Assembly: GCA_022829145.1 (NCBI GenBank)
Contig: CM040745.1
Location: 23,714,906-23,778,905, forward strand
Reading direction: 5' to 3'
Source of the DNA: Albula goreensis
Lineage: Eukaryota > Chordata > Actinopteri > Albuliformes > Albulidae
Length of the DNA stretch: 64,000 nucleotides
Shown piece after piece: positions 1 through 12,700 of the stretch. Under the pieces are notes generated by a model. It saw nothing but the letters and a program-made list of their open reading frames with translations. It had not been told where the DNA came from and did not search any database. Numbering within the stretch: position 1 is the first letter of the stretch; every line of letters starts with the position of its first letter. The position numbers and the translations under genes are program-made.

Positions 1-3000
1 ATGCCTATGCTCAGCTGGTCTTGTGCAAAGCTAATGCTATCTTGGGCAGCTCCAAATGTCCTCTGTGTGAGGAATTTGAAATTCTCTCATCAGGCCACAG
101 ATATTGCCAGCTTCCTGTTTATTTCGATCACTTATTCAGGAGAAACAGACTTATAGTCCTCTTGTTGTGCTTTAGCTTCATTTTTAGACTAAAGCTTTTC
201 ATGTATAATGCCTATTATTTTAGTGTTAGACCTGTGAAAATATCTAAATTCTATCTATAGTTTTTCAGCACTAAAACTGCTTGTCTGAATAAAGATTAAA
301 TAGAAAATACATTTTTATGATTCAGTGAGGGCAAACATAAGAAACCAGGGTCACACACGTAAACTAGAAAACTTTAGTGATTGTGCTTCCTGTATTGTTA
401 TGCAACTCCCTCTGATCTGAAAGGAAGCGCTTGATTGTAAACTGCCTCTTGAGACAACTAGGAGTGGACCCACATAGTTGGGCTAACTCCCAAGGCTGCA
501 GAGAGGGGTGATGGAAATGTTGAAACAAAGAAACCTAGAAAAAGACAACACTTTTCAACTCTCTCACTCTCACATGCACTCTGATAACACAAACAGTACA
601 CAATCCTGGTGCAATATGTAGACATGTTATTTTACAGGCTGCAGCATTCTGGGGACTGAAGTTACACCAGATTGGAAAACGTAAGCATATGACTGCACAG
701 GCCTGAAAGGCCATTGAAATGCATTGTGCAATGACATTCACTGAAGTCTTTTAAAATGTGGTGGATACATGATCCTGTGTCTCTTTAACAGGGGCAGCCT
801 GCCCAGAATGAGGAATGTTGTTCTTATCTTTGACTCTCTGCCTGATTCGTTCCACTACTTGGCATGATATTTATGGTGAGGGTCATCCAGGCTGAAAGAA
901 GCCTCACAGTGTAAGAGATCTTATCCTCCACCCCCACCCCCACACCCTCATCCCTCCCCCACCCCCTTTTTATGCTACCTACTAATCAATTTACAGTGGT
1001 TTGCAATAGAAACTGCAAAAAAACACAAGAAACAATCAGAGGTATTGAACCCAGGACATCTCTAAATTTCAAATTAAATATTTTATCATTTAAACAAAAG
1101 ACTTATCGTCAATAACCATTACACAAACCTCTCACATCAGACTCTCTCCCTTCCCGTTCTCTAGAAACCTTTTGAAACAAAACATTTCTCTACACGTTTC
1201 TCTACACATATCCCCACTACTACAGGAAGCTCCAATACATCTCCATCTCCGCATGACACCAGTGGCACTACTCAAATTACACTACATTTATAGTGGTACA
1301 AGATTCATTCCAGCACTATCAACTGGGAAAGAAAATTAACTGATCTGTGACTTAACAAGATATGAATTCAATTCAAAATACTAATCGGTTGTGCTCCAGG
1401 GGAACACACATGCTCTCTCACAAGGATTACTGCATCTTCCTTTCTCTCTTAACTGGACATACACATGTGGGGAAATGAGCTGAAGAAAAACAATGCAGAA
1501 AAAAAACTGTAGAATGAAGAGATGGTTTAAAATTGTTAATCCTAAAAGAATCCCCTTCATGTGGCAGTGAGAGGCTAAGATGGGATTCTGTCATTCTGTT
1601 TAGTGTTTAAGTGAGACAGAGAGGGTTTACATGCAATTGTGCTGATCTATGATAACTGCTGACCTCTGCTCACTCATATGACTCCAAAGTCCTCTAGCTG
1701 GACAATGCTGCATTGTGGATTTTAGGCCTTTTGCAGAAATGTCTGGTAATTCCCCAGTGTCTGTTCATCAGTATATAGGTAGTTACATGACAACGTGCAA
1801 TTTTAAATAAATTTTTTTATGTCTGTCTTTCGTATATTCAGGGATCTTTCCAAATGCTTTTTACTGTTCAATAAACCTATAAATAAACTGTTTTACATTT
1901 CTTGTAACAGTATTGTATGTATAAAGTACTATGCATGCTATATCAATTAATATCTGTAGAATCTGACCATTTGGGACATATCCTTTTAAGCCAATTTACT
2001 TTAAAAAAGTTCATCGTAAAGCTAAATTACACTTTGCTAATTGTAACTGTCTCCATCTTATGTTATTCATACATAGATGGAACATTACAAATGTGAATGT
2101 GAGAAAAGGATATTATTGTTTTTTCCAGTCTTATTCACAGCATACTGTATATATAAATTACATTTCTATACTATTCCTTTTCACTACCTTTCATTTGGTG
2201 AGAAGATTTTAATTCCAAAGTATGCGATATTGAGGACACCCATTGGTATGCAAATATTTTCCCATATGGATCTGAGGAAAAATCCTCAGAAATATGTCCT
2301 AATTTGTTTAATGTTATGTACAGCTATACTGGAAAACTGACAGCTTTGTTTTTGACTTGATGCAATCCTTATTAAATTGCACATTTCAGGTTTACTTGAT
2401 GTACACTGATCACAGATGTGTGGATATTTTCAGACATTGTGTGCAGTTATGCTGAGATCCACCTCCCGCATGTAAGGCAGGGAAATGACTGAGGTGCTGC
2501 TGTTATCTCAGCCACAAACTGCACAAAATGTTTTTCCACCAAGAAATGGTAGGAAACGATCACTTACATATGTTTTAACAGTAGAGGTATTAAATACGTC
2601 CTAAATGAAATCTGAAGGCGCTACTTATCATGTCCAGACTAATATTCCTGCCATTATTTCTAAACACATTTACCCTGTAAACACTGATTATAAGGTCAAC
2701 ATTTTGATATTACCTTTTGCCAACAATTAGTTTCAAATAGCAGAAATATGAGGATGTCTTGATTCTGCCAAAAAGTCCTCGGAACACCAAGGCCTGTTTA
2801 GAGTTTAAAAGCCATAGTGTCTGTAATATTCAGCTTCCACTTTTTTCTCCTAATGCATGCCCCAGCTCCCTGTTGCTCAGGCAAAACTTGGTGAGAACCA
2901 CTTAATTAAGATCTGTCTGAGTTCTCCACTTAATGACCTTTACAAATCCCTTTTAATGTGTGGGTTAAGTGCTTAAGAACAGCTCTCACATGGCAGGGCC

Positions 3001-6000
3001 TGGTGCTATGACAGAGGATTAATCTTCCTGACCATATGCAAGAAATCGTTTTCCATGTCTGACAGTGTTGACAATTCTCTTGGCATTTGACTCCTAACTT
3101 TATAAGGAGATCATTCTGATGTAGATGAAGTGTAATGTTATTAAAATAAATCTGAGAAATCAACATTGTGCATCATATGCAGAACTGTCAGACAGTCGAT
3201 GTTGGCTTTATTTTCTTGAAGCCATTTCCTGCACGCAATAAAAAACATGATATATTTATGACTGCTTTTACCTATGCTTCTACAGCTGCCAAGAAAAAAA
3301 AACTTACAGGTCTCTGTGTGTATTTTATCATCTCATGTAAACAGCAACTGTAGTCAATATAGCCCTAGTTTGTGTGCAGTGCAAGTCTTGATGTGGTTTC
3401 CATTTAAGTAAGCTGATTTTATACTATTCAAATTCTTCCATCTAATCTGGTTCCAAGGCTGGAGCTTAGCATTAGCCTTTCGCTGTAGATGGGCATACTG
3501 TATGTCTTTCCGTTTTAATTGTGGGTATCAGCTGTCTGTACCGCTAAGAACAATTCTGTTTCTTTAGCTACTCAAGCTGCTTTATTCTTTGGTCGATATT
3601 AGACTTTAAAACAGGACTACAGAGCACCGTAGATTTTAAACCTGACAACTTAATATGATTTAATGACTTAACATGAGTACTATTATCAGCTAGCAAACGT
3701 TGTAGTCAGGCACCCATTCTTCCAGAGACCCAGACCTAATCTCATTGTCATCAGCTCTATTTGTCTCCTGATACTGGCCTGGATTCTGTAAATTCTCCTC
3801 TGTATTTCTAAATGAAATGCAGGCGTTACTTCAATGCTAACAAGCCTTTCTTCTTTTTTTCCTTTTGAATTTCATGACCACTGAATTTGCCAGTCTATGA
3901 AAAACTCCTGTATTCCTGAAAAAAAGTTCCTGCATTTTGTCTCCTAATTTTATGCTGATTGCAGTGTTTTTCTTGCTAATGTTCTTCTTTATTACAGGAC
4001 TAATGATAGAAAACCAAGATGTAAGAATTTCAATATTTATTTTGTAATTGTAGCAATAGGTATGGAGGGCCAACAGTCAAGTGAGTGGGTGGGACTTATG
4101 TCAATATTTATTTCTGATACCATGTTAGGAGAACCAGACTGGTACAATGTATTACTGGTACCTGCAATCCTGATGCAGCAAAACCATCACCACCACTTCT
4201 ATTTGCAATAGCCCATCATAGAGCCGCATCCTGCGCAAGGATGTTTGGAGGAAAATCATTAACTAAAGTTTCACTTCCTCTAAATAAAGAAAAGAAACAA
4301 TAAAATATTTGGCCCTGCAATTCTGCATGTAATCCTTAAGGACATAAAACATGAATTTCACATACGGTTCTATAATCTGCTGACCCCAGACGAGAGTGAT
4401 GCGGTGGGGGTGGCATTTGTTGTGCTTGATGGTAAGCACCATTTGGCTCCTTCCCACTTCACATACTCCCACTTGTTACACCATGCAGGAGGCAATGTGA
4501 CATGTAGTTCTGAGCCAGTTAGAGCACCCCCACTGAAATGGGCTCTGGCACATTCCACAATGTAATAGGAAACATGCAATAGGAAATGTGTTTTTCTGAA
4601 AGTCTCAAAATTTGTGATGATGTTGGAATCCTATCAAGGGGTGCTAGCTTTATGTCTTATAACCTACTTATTTTATTGCAGGACTAGCAATGAATATATA
4701 AAATACATATACGATACATATACATATTTATAGGCCCGCAATAAAGCTCTCTCTGGTAATAGTCATAGCAGTGCCTGAGTATCCGAGGTCTGAGGATTGC
4801 TCAGTAACATTGATGACTTTGCAGATATTTGTATTTTTGTGGTGATGGATTGATGTTTCAAACTTAAAACAGATTAGCAAATGCATTTCCAGCATTTAGT
4901 GTTGGCATCTAAACACTATATATATGCACATTTAGGATATGTGATGAATTTCTATAAAAAAAAATCATTTAATCACACTTCAAAAGGTATTTTTGAATTG
5001 TGGAATAGTTCCTAGAAGGAATTGTTTATACCAGTTTTAGTGATCCTAGTGCTTCTCTAGAGAAAAACATGTACCTATGTACATAAAAAGGATAAATGCA
5101 ACAACAAGCAATGTCTAGCCTCTTCTACACAATTACAACAGGATTACTGTCCCCTGTTGTCAAGAGATTCTTCCTTTTGGCACTTCTGGCTCCAAGGTTA
5201 ATAGAGCTGCAAATATCAACAAATCATTTCCCTGCAGTGTCCATTAAAACTGTGCACTGCCAATACATTCCAGGGTTTCAGATGTGAGCAGGGAAAAAGT
5301 CCTTTGACAGGAACTGTTCACTGAAAACAATTTCAAAGATATATCAAGTGCTGGTATGGAGTGGCTTTGGTTCAAATGTGCATGTGAATGGCTACAATAT
5401 CAGATTAGAATAATAGAAATTTAAGTTATAGTAAATTTTGCAGGAGAATCAATGTGTTGAACATTTGTCAGATTTTTACTCACATATGCTGTCAAAAAAG
5501 ATGACAACAAACATTTTAATAAGAAATTTCAAATATTAGTGCTGTGTTTTACATATCAAATAGTAATTAAACAAACATCAAATGCCAAAAAAAGAAGATC
5601 AGACCAATAATCTTTGAAGTAAGGCTGTTGCTGGTGACTTTTGGAAGATATAAGCAATATCTTGAGGAAGGAGCCAAAACAGCCCACACAGTGGCAAACC
5701 GATTTTCCTCAGCCTGTAGCTGATCCCCATGCAAGCCATGCAATGACATCACATGTGCAAAAATCTGTCATACAAGCAAACACAAGCACTGGTGTGTCCT
5801 GCGCCGTTAAATCACTTGACACCAGGGGCCCAATCAGACATACACCAAGCATCTCTCCTCAGAAGAGCCTAGTAATTATGATTAATAAACGTTTTTTGAA
5901 AAATAAGGAGAGAAGAAGGGTGTTTGAGCTAAAGTAATACCGCTTCTGGAAGCCTAACCTCACCTCTGCTACTCATTGTGTGTGAAATACAATATATTTT

Positions 6001-8856
6001 CTCTGCTTTTGTGGCTGGGTCAATCATGCTCAGTTGGTCCCTGCAGTTAGGGACCTCAAAGGCTTTCCTGGCTATCATATTTCTAAACCTTAAATCTGGA
6101 GCCTGACTTCCATATATCTATGACCATTATCTATCAATTAATGTGTCTCCATCATAGGGGTCCATAGCCCTGCCAGCAGCCTGACCATGCTGTGAACTCT
6201 TGCATTCCTAAAAAAACATAGCCACCCCAGCTCTGTAATTTGTCATGTTGGGAGGCTGACAGTAAAAGGTCAGCTACTTCCACTGCTGCAAGCAAGAAAA
6301 AGATGAAAGTGGAAAGTGAACATTCAGACAATGAGTATTATTAAACTCTTTATTTGTCTAAGACTGTAAAGATACACACAACTTTCATCAACTCTATACC
6401 AACAATCCATCTGTCTACCTGTCTGTCTATCCAACAGTAGGAGCAACAAAGACATCATATGTGAACATCATATATCGTACAGTCATTTCATCTTTTGTTG
6501 ACCACACAGATCTTTTTACCTTAATGTCAATTTTCCCTCTCTGCTGATTTCTAAATACCTAATAGAGAAGGTGATGTGTACAGTGTTACTGTATTTGTCT
6601 CATCTCCTTTTAGTTTTATGGTTTAGGTTTTAGTGTTTTGGGTTTTCTGTGTTATCTCAGTTTACCCTTTCTTTCCTGTCCCTGTTTTGCCAAGTTCAAA
6701 AAGAGCTCTAAAATGCATTGATTGCATTGGGGATAATACAGTGGAAAAGGGACCCTTATCTTCATTCATTCGATGTAAAAAGATGTGGACCTTTCAGGAA
6801 TCCTGTTGCTGTTTTGGAAGCACTGCTATTCCCACCCATCTTCACCACTGCATGGTGGGATTTGGCTCTGTCAAATGAAACACCTCTTAGCTCACTTCCT
6901 GACATTTATGTGACAGCTGAGAAGATTGAGCAATTGGTAATTTAGACATTAGCACACTGGAATCAATTTATTTCTGACTGGTTTTGATTTCTGGCTGGGT
7001 GGAGGGGGAAACAGAAGCTTGTGTATTGTTGGCAAATGGTTGAATTCCTGTCAGTAGGCCCCCCTTCCAGCCCTTCACCCTGGCATGATTTAACTCGGTT
7101 CCTGACTTCCTGCTATTATTCAGCTTCCGAGTCACAACACAGCCAGAGCCTGGTGCCTTGACACTGCAGGGTCAACATTAACGATTCCTGTGGCTCATCT
7201 TTGCTTCATGAACAATTAACCCATTGCATTTGCACACACTGAGCTGTAACTTACTGAAATAACATTGCCAGGCGAACAAACAGGCTGCTCATACCCTGGA
7301 GGTTTAAAAAAGGCAGAGGTTTCAAAACACAATGTGGCATTACCTCAGTGTATCGCTTGACTGTGGGCCTTGGAAAAAGATATGTATGCACTTGGGAAAA
7401 ACACAATGTGGAGTCTCTTGTCACCTAATTCAAAACACACAGCTGAGCGTAGATGGCAGTTCTTTAATAGAAGTTCAGTATTTTAGAATCAAGGGAAAAC
7501 ATTCAGAACATTGACAAATTAGTGACTGTGATATATAAATGTTTGGGCCCCTTTGACAGCACATTCACTACAACAATGCAATCCCAACAGCTATCTTTTG
7601 TTGGCTGCATTGATATGATTGATTTCTCAATCAGAATTACACATCATTGCTTATTGGTGTTTCTTTGTTGAATTCCTTGGGTAATGACAGCAGGAGTACC
7701 CTTGTATACCACTTTGATGATGGAGAAATAAAACACCACATCATAATCATAGAATGGTCCTTTGTGAGTAATAGAGAATATAGTGTACCCTGAGTCCTAA
7801 CAGGCTTTTGGAAATATTGTTGATATGTGGGAACATTTCTTTTTGGTATAATAACTGAGTGACCAAAATCTATAAAACAAGATTGACTATAATTTGACAA
7901 ATGAGTTAACTGAAAATCATATACTGTATATTAAAAGTATGAAATAGATATTTGCTGACACTGATCTGTATGGCACAATAATGAAAGCTGTCTTTCTCCC
8001 AGACTAACCCACAAATACACCAATTTCCCCAAATCCCCCTGACCTGCTCTAGACATCCTTTGAATTCAAGGCCATTATTAGTAAAGGCCAATGGGATCTG
8101 TGTTTATGCTAGGGAAAATGGCTGTTGTAAAGCATTGCTCTTAACTGGCCAAATGTTATAGAATGGCTCTCCCCACTGCAAAGGACGGCCTCACAGCATT
8201 GGACTTAAACCATGCCACAATGTCAAAGCAAAGCAGGCTTTTCCAGCTAAGTTGACCTTCACATGAATTATTCCCGGTTATAATTTGTCCTTCTTAAGTG
8301 TTCTTGCACTCTTTCTGCAGTTGGGAATTTATAAATTCATAAGGTTAAGGGACCACGCTGTGGCACACTTAAAGATGAAATAATACCAGTGCCATTAACA
8401 ATTCCACTCTGAAAAGGCAGCATCTAATTAAAGCTGCTGAGCTGCACACCTCAAGAGTCATATTCCCATGTTGCACCAGACAAGTGCTCCTCTTTCTGAC
8501 CAGTTCATAACCAAAGCAACGGTTTCACATTGCTTATGAATGGAGCTCCCATTAGTCTCCATTATACACACACTACACAGTTAACCTACATGGCCTGTTT
8601 CCATCAGTAAATATATAGTCTCAAGCCCATCTTCACCTTTGAAAAGGGAAGTTGCATTGGGTGAGAATGGTATCGTATTTTATATTAACTATGCAGTGTA
8701 CGTCAACGATTGATTAGGCATGCATTTCTGTCTCTATCTAATGCTTCACCAATAAAAGATAAAACAGCTGATCATTGTTTTCAGTAAATCACAACCCTGG
8801 AAACTGACTGGGCTTACCTCACCTCATAGTATCATTCTGATCTGTTACTCTCTGAT
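1..8856. other. non-coding flank beyond the 3' end of mtx2
   Basis: No gene is supported: open frames are short, lack known domains and lack plausible splice partners. Candidate conserved blocks are 6980-7300 and 8140-8560, which are high-complexity and free of simple repeats. In other vertebrates this side of HoxD is a gene desert with long-range Hoxd enhancers, which fits. Confidence 0.5.
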
Positions 8857-9776
8857 CTCTAACCTGTGCCTGTGATGGTGTTCCACAGGGGCCTCTAACC
8901 TGTGCCTGTGATGGTGTTCCACAGAGGCCTCTAACCTGTGCCTGCGATGGTGTTCCACAGGGGCCTCTAACCTGTGCCTGCACTGGTGTTCCACAGGGGC
9001 CTCTAACCTGTGCCTGCGATGGTGTTCCATAGGGGCCTCTAACCTGTGCCTGTGATGGTGTTCCACAGGGGCCTCTAACCTGTGCCTGCGATGGTGTTCC
9101 ATAGGGGCCTCTAACCTGTGCCTGTGATGGTGTTCCACAGGGCCTCTAACCTGTGCCTGCGATGGTGTTCCATAGGGGCCTCTAACCTGTGCCTGTGATG
9201 GTGTTCCACAGGGGCCTCTAACCTGTGCCTGCACTGGTGTTCCACAGAGGCCTCTAACCTGTGCCTGCGATGGTGTTCCACAGAGGCCTCTAACCTGTGC
9301 CTGCGATGGTGTTCCACAGGGGCCTCTAACCTGTGCCTGCGATGGTGTTCCACAGGGGCCTCTAACCTGTGCCTGTGATGGTGTTCCACAGGGGCCTCTA
9401 ACCTGTGCCTGCGATGGTGTTCCACAGGGGCCCCTAACCTGTGCCTGTGATGGTGTTCCACAGGGGCCTCTAACCTGTGCCTGTGATGGTGTTCCTCAGG
9501 GGCCTCTAACCTGTGCCTGCGATGGTGTTCCATAGGGGCCTCTAACCTGTGCCTGTGATGGTGTTCCACAGGGGCCTCTAACCTGTGCCTGTGTGTCCCA
9601 CAGGGGCCTCTAACCTGTGCCTGTGATGGTGTTCCATAGGGGCCTCTAACCTGTGCCTGTGATGGTGTTCCACAGGGGCCTCTAACCTGTGCCTGCGATG
9701 GTGTTCCATAGGGGCCTCTAACCTGTGCCTGTGATGGTGTTCCACAGGGGCCTCTAACCTGTGCCTTTGCTGGTGT
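8857..9776. repeat. 36-bp minisatellite, about 25 copies
   Basis: Tandem units of 36 bp beginning CTCTAACCTGTGCCTG, 25 full copies plus a partial one. One unit carries a 1-bp deletion (near 9139) and one lacks about 8 bp (near 9590). Units vary chiefly at TGCGATGG/TGTGATGG and CCACAG/CCATAG, and the two types often alternate, giving a partial 72-bp higher-order period. Because 36 is a multiple of three, long repetitive frames appear on the minus strand, but they are broken by the deletions and are not regarded as genes. Confidence 0.95.
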
Positions 9777-12700
9777 CTGCTTGTGTCACATGCATGCTTA
9801 TCAAACAAAGACAGAACAGTCTATATTTTCTAAACTGCATCTAACATTTTGAATGAGCAGCCAGCAGAGCAGAAATGGGACACATCTATTTATCCACACT
9901 GTGATATTCTTTCAGAATCATGCATGTACCGAGAGGTGTTCTCTTGAGTCTCCATTAATTGCCTGCCCATCCATCTACTGAAGATGTAGGTATGTCTGGG
10001 AAAATTGTAGCTGGTATGAGATTTCTCACCTGGTGCAATTCACTTTTCATCTCACCTCAATATTTCAATCAAAGCCTGCCACTCTGCCTGGACAAGTCTT
10101 CTGAAGAAATAGCTGGAAAGAAAGCCCCTGCCATATTACAAACTATTCCTTGCTGAAGACTGGAAAGTAAAATTAAACTCCTCTTAGTTTAATATTTTCC
10201 AGAGCAAATATTATGCTTCCACAATTTGGCAGGGGTGTGGTTGCAATAAAACATATTATCTGTTGCATTGGTCCATTATACCTAAGGGAGACTTAACACA
10301 TGTAACTGAAACATAACTGAATATCCTAAATGTGATTAATGTAAAGAAGCAGAAAAAAATTGCCCACATTTGGTAGCAGGAAGGGTGACAATCTCAAGCT
10401 TCACCCCAAACTTTGGGGATCCTAGACTGCAGTGCCACTGTGGGCAATATGACATTGAGTGCAGATGGAGGACATTGTTCCACAAGAGACCTCACAGTGC
10501 AGCCAGACCAGAAGGACCATAGTCATGTGCAGTGTGCAGGACGTTCAGCCATCCCATGGGCATTGCAGGCAGGAGAAGATCACAGCATTATGCCATTTTT
10601 GAGTACAGAACAAATAACACATATCATCAAATATGCAGAACCTCTGAGTTCTCTTTATTAAAGGGAAAGGTGGTAGGTGACCACAATTTGTAATAAAACC
10701 ATATGTTAGCTGTTATGAAAATGAAATGTGTATCACGATGATCCATCTTCATTAAGTTATTTCCCTCTCGCTTACCTAACTGGGAATATGTTTCAGGAGG
10801 TCAGAAGCTATTTTTTTCTGTTTCATGCTACCGTGTTTTTTACTATGGTATGCATTTAAATATAGCCCAGAGTCCCTGTGCAATGCAGCACAGACTAGGG
10901 GTGTGGCCTCATGCTGATTTGCTTCTGCTCAAGGATACACTGGGAGATTTTCCTTTCTGACCCCACTGAGCAGCACACTGAAGTCTGGCAAATGCAAATT
11001 GGCATGTTTAAGAGAACACTTATAGTAATTAGTGTTGTTTATTCAGATACCATGATGCATACAACTGGATAGCTGGAGGAATTACAGTCAGAGCCTGCAT
11101 GTGAACAAAAAATGTTTACATATGACAGGGAGATGCAGTTCACAGTAGTAATAATATTTAATACCAATCTGAATGATGAAAACAACTGTCTTGGCCATTG
11201 CAATGAAGTCAAATAATTATGTCACTAGATTATTAAATGATTTATGCATTTATGGATTGGTAGAGTCTTTGCAATTTAAAAATCCTTATATAAAATACAT
11301 GGCTGTCAGTTTAACAGACAATCAGGCTAAATGCTTTTTTCCCAGTGCCAATATTTGTTTAAATAGCTGGTCTGTAATCAGTCTTCAGTCCGTCAGTGAG
11401 GTTTACTTTCTCAGTGGGCTTCATGTCGCCTGAGCTGCAGGTATTTTCAGCAGCTGATTACCCTCAGACTGCAGGGCAGCTCCACCCCACCTTGAGCCAG
11501 CAGGTATGCTACTGAGAGCAGAGAGCAATATGCAACACAACAGAAACATGCAAAGGATAATCACCTCAGCAGGTATTGCCATATGGCACTTCCTGAGTTT
11601 TAATCAGGCTGCTTTATATGCATCTTGAAGTATGGAACCATTGAAAGGTTCCATACTACAATGAGAAAATGTGCAAATTCAATAATACATAAAAGACAGA
11701 CTATTTATTGATTCTAAGACTTAACTCCCTTGCTGGTTATCATGAACAATGCTCAAGGGGAAGATTGTTTTATTCTTTCGTTAATGAAAAGAGCAGTTCA
11801 TACTGCCGGATTGTAAGGTATGCATTAACAATGGTGCCCTTAGGCACTGCACCACCACAGCTTCTGAATTACTGGCCATCACTACTGCTTTAATGCACTG
11901 ATACTGATATGTCATGTTAGATTGTTCTGATATTACAGATAAATATGGCTTTAAAAATATGTATGTTTTATGTCTAGGTCAGACTTTAAAATTTGTGTAA
12001 TAGCAAAATGTAAATATACTGTGTTGTCATAAATTGCAGTCTGACATAAACTGTGACTGTGTCTTTAATTGCGGCCATGTCTATTTCAACACCCCTCTTT
12101 ATGTTTTGTTAAAATAGATTTTAAAAAACATTACATCCATGTTGAATGGAAAAGCACATTGTGAACATAAGCACTGTGTACAAAATATGAAAAACTCAGT
12201 TTTGTCTGCAGGACGGAGTGCTGCATGTTTTTTTCTTAGGCATGGCCTCTAACCATGCTATATTTTAATATATCCTTATTTATAAGAGACCTTTGGTCTA
12301 TGAAACGTGTGCTGCTGGGAACAATGTTACAGGGCAGAATTCATTTTCTTTCAAATAGATACACCCCTAGATTAAATGATGCACCTAAATGAGTCATATT
12401 AGCTGCATTATTATATGAACAGTGTGCTGTGCTTCAGAAGCCAGGAGATATTGTTGGTAAATGCCTGCAGATGTTTCCCAGTTTCCCAGTCTCACTGTGG
12501 ATTCGACACCCCTATAAATGGCAACAAATATGTTGAAAACCATTTTACTGTAGCACAAATTTATATTATAACATGGGTCGCTAAGCACCAAAAATGTGTT
12601 TCATTCTTAACCAAGTCACATGCAGTGTCTATGTTAAAGACAATTTTTAGGGATATGTTCACAGATTTTATATCATATCAGTCATAATCCACATGGAAGT

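Noticed and set aside
8857-9776. CRISPR-like array
   Set aside because: Units are contiguous tandem repeats with no unique spacers, in a vertebrate locus.
8845-9808. Long minus-strand reading frames rich in EAPVEHHHRHRL repeats
   Set aside because: They are translations of the 36-bp minisatellite; frame openness follows from the unit being a multiple of three, and deletions break the frame.
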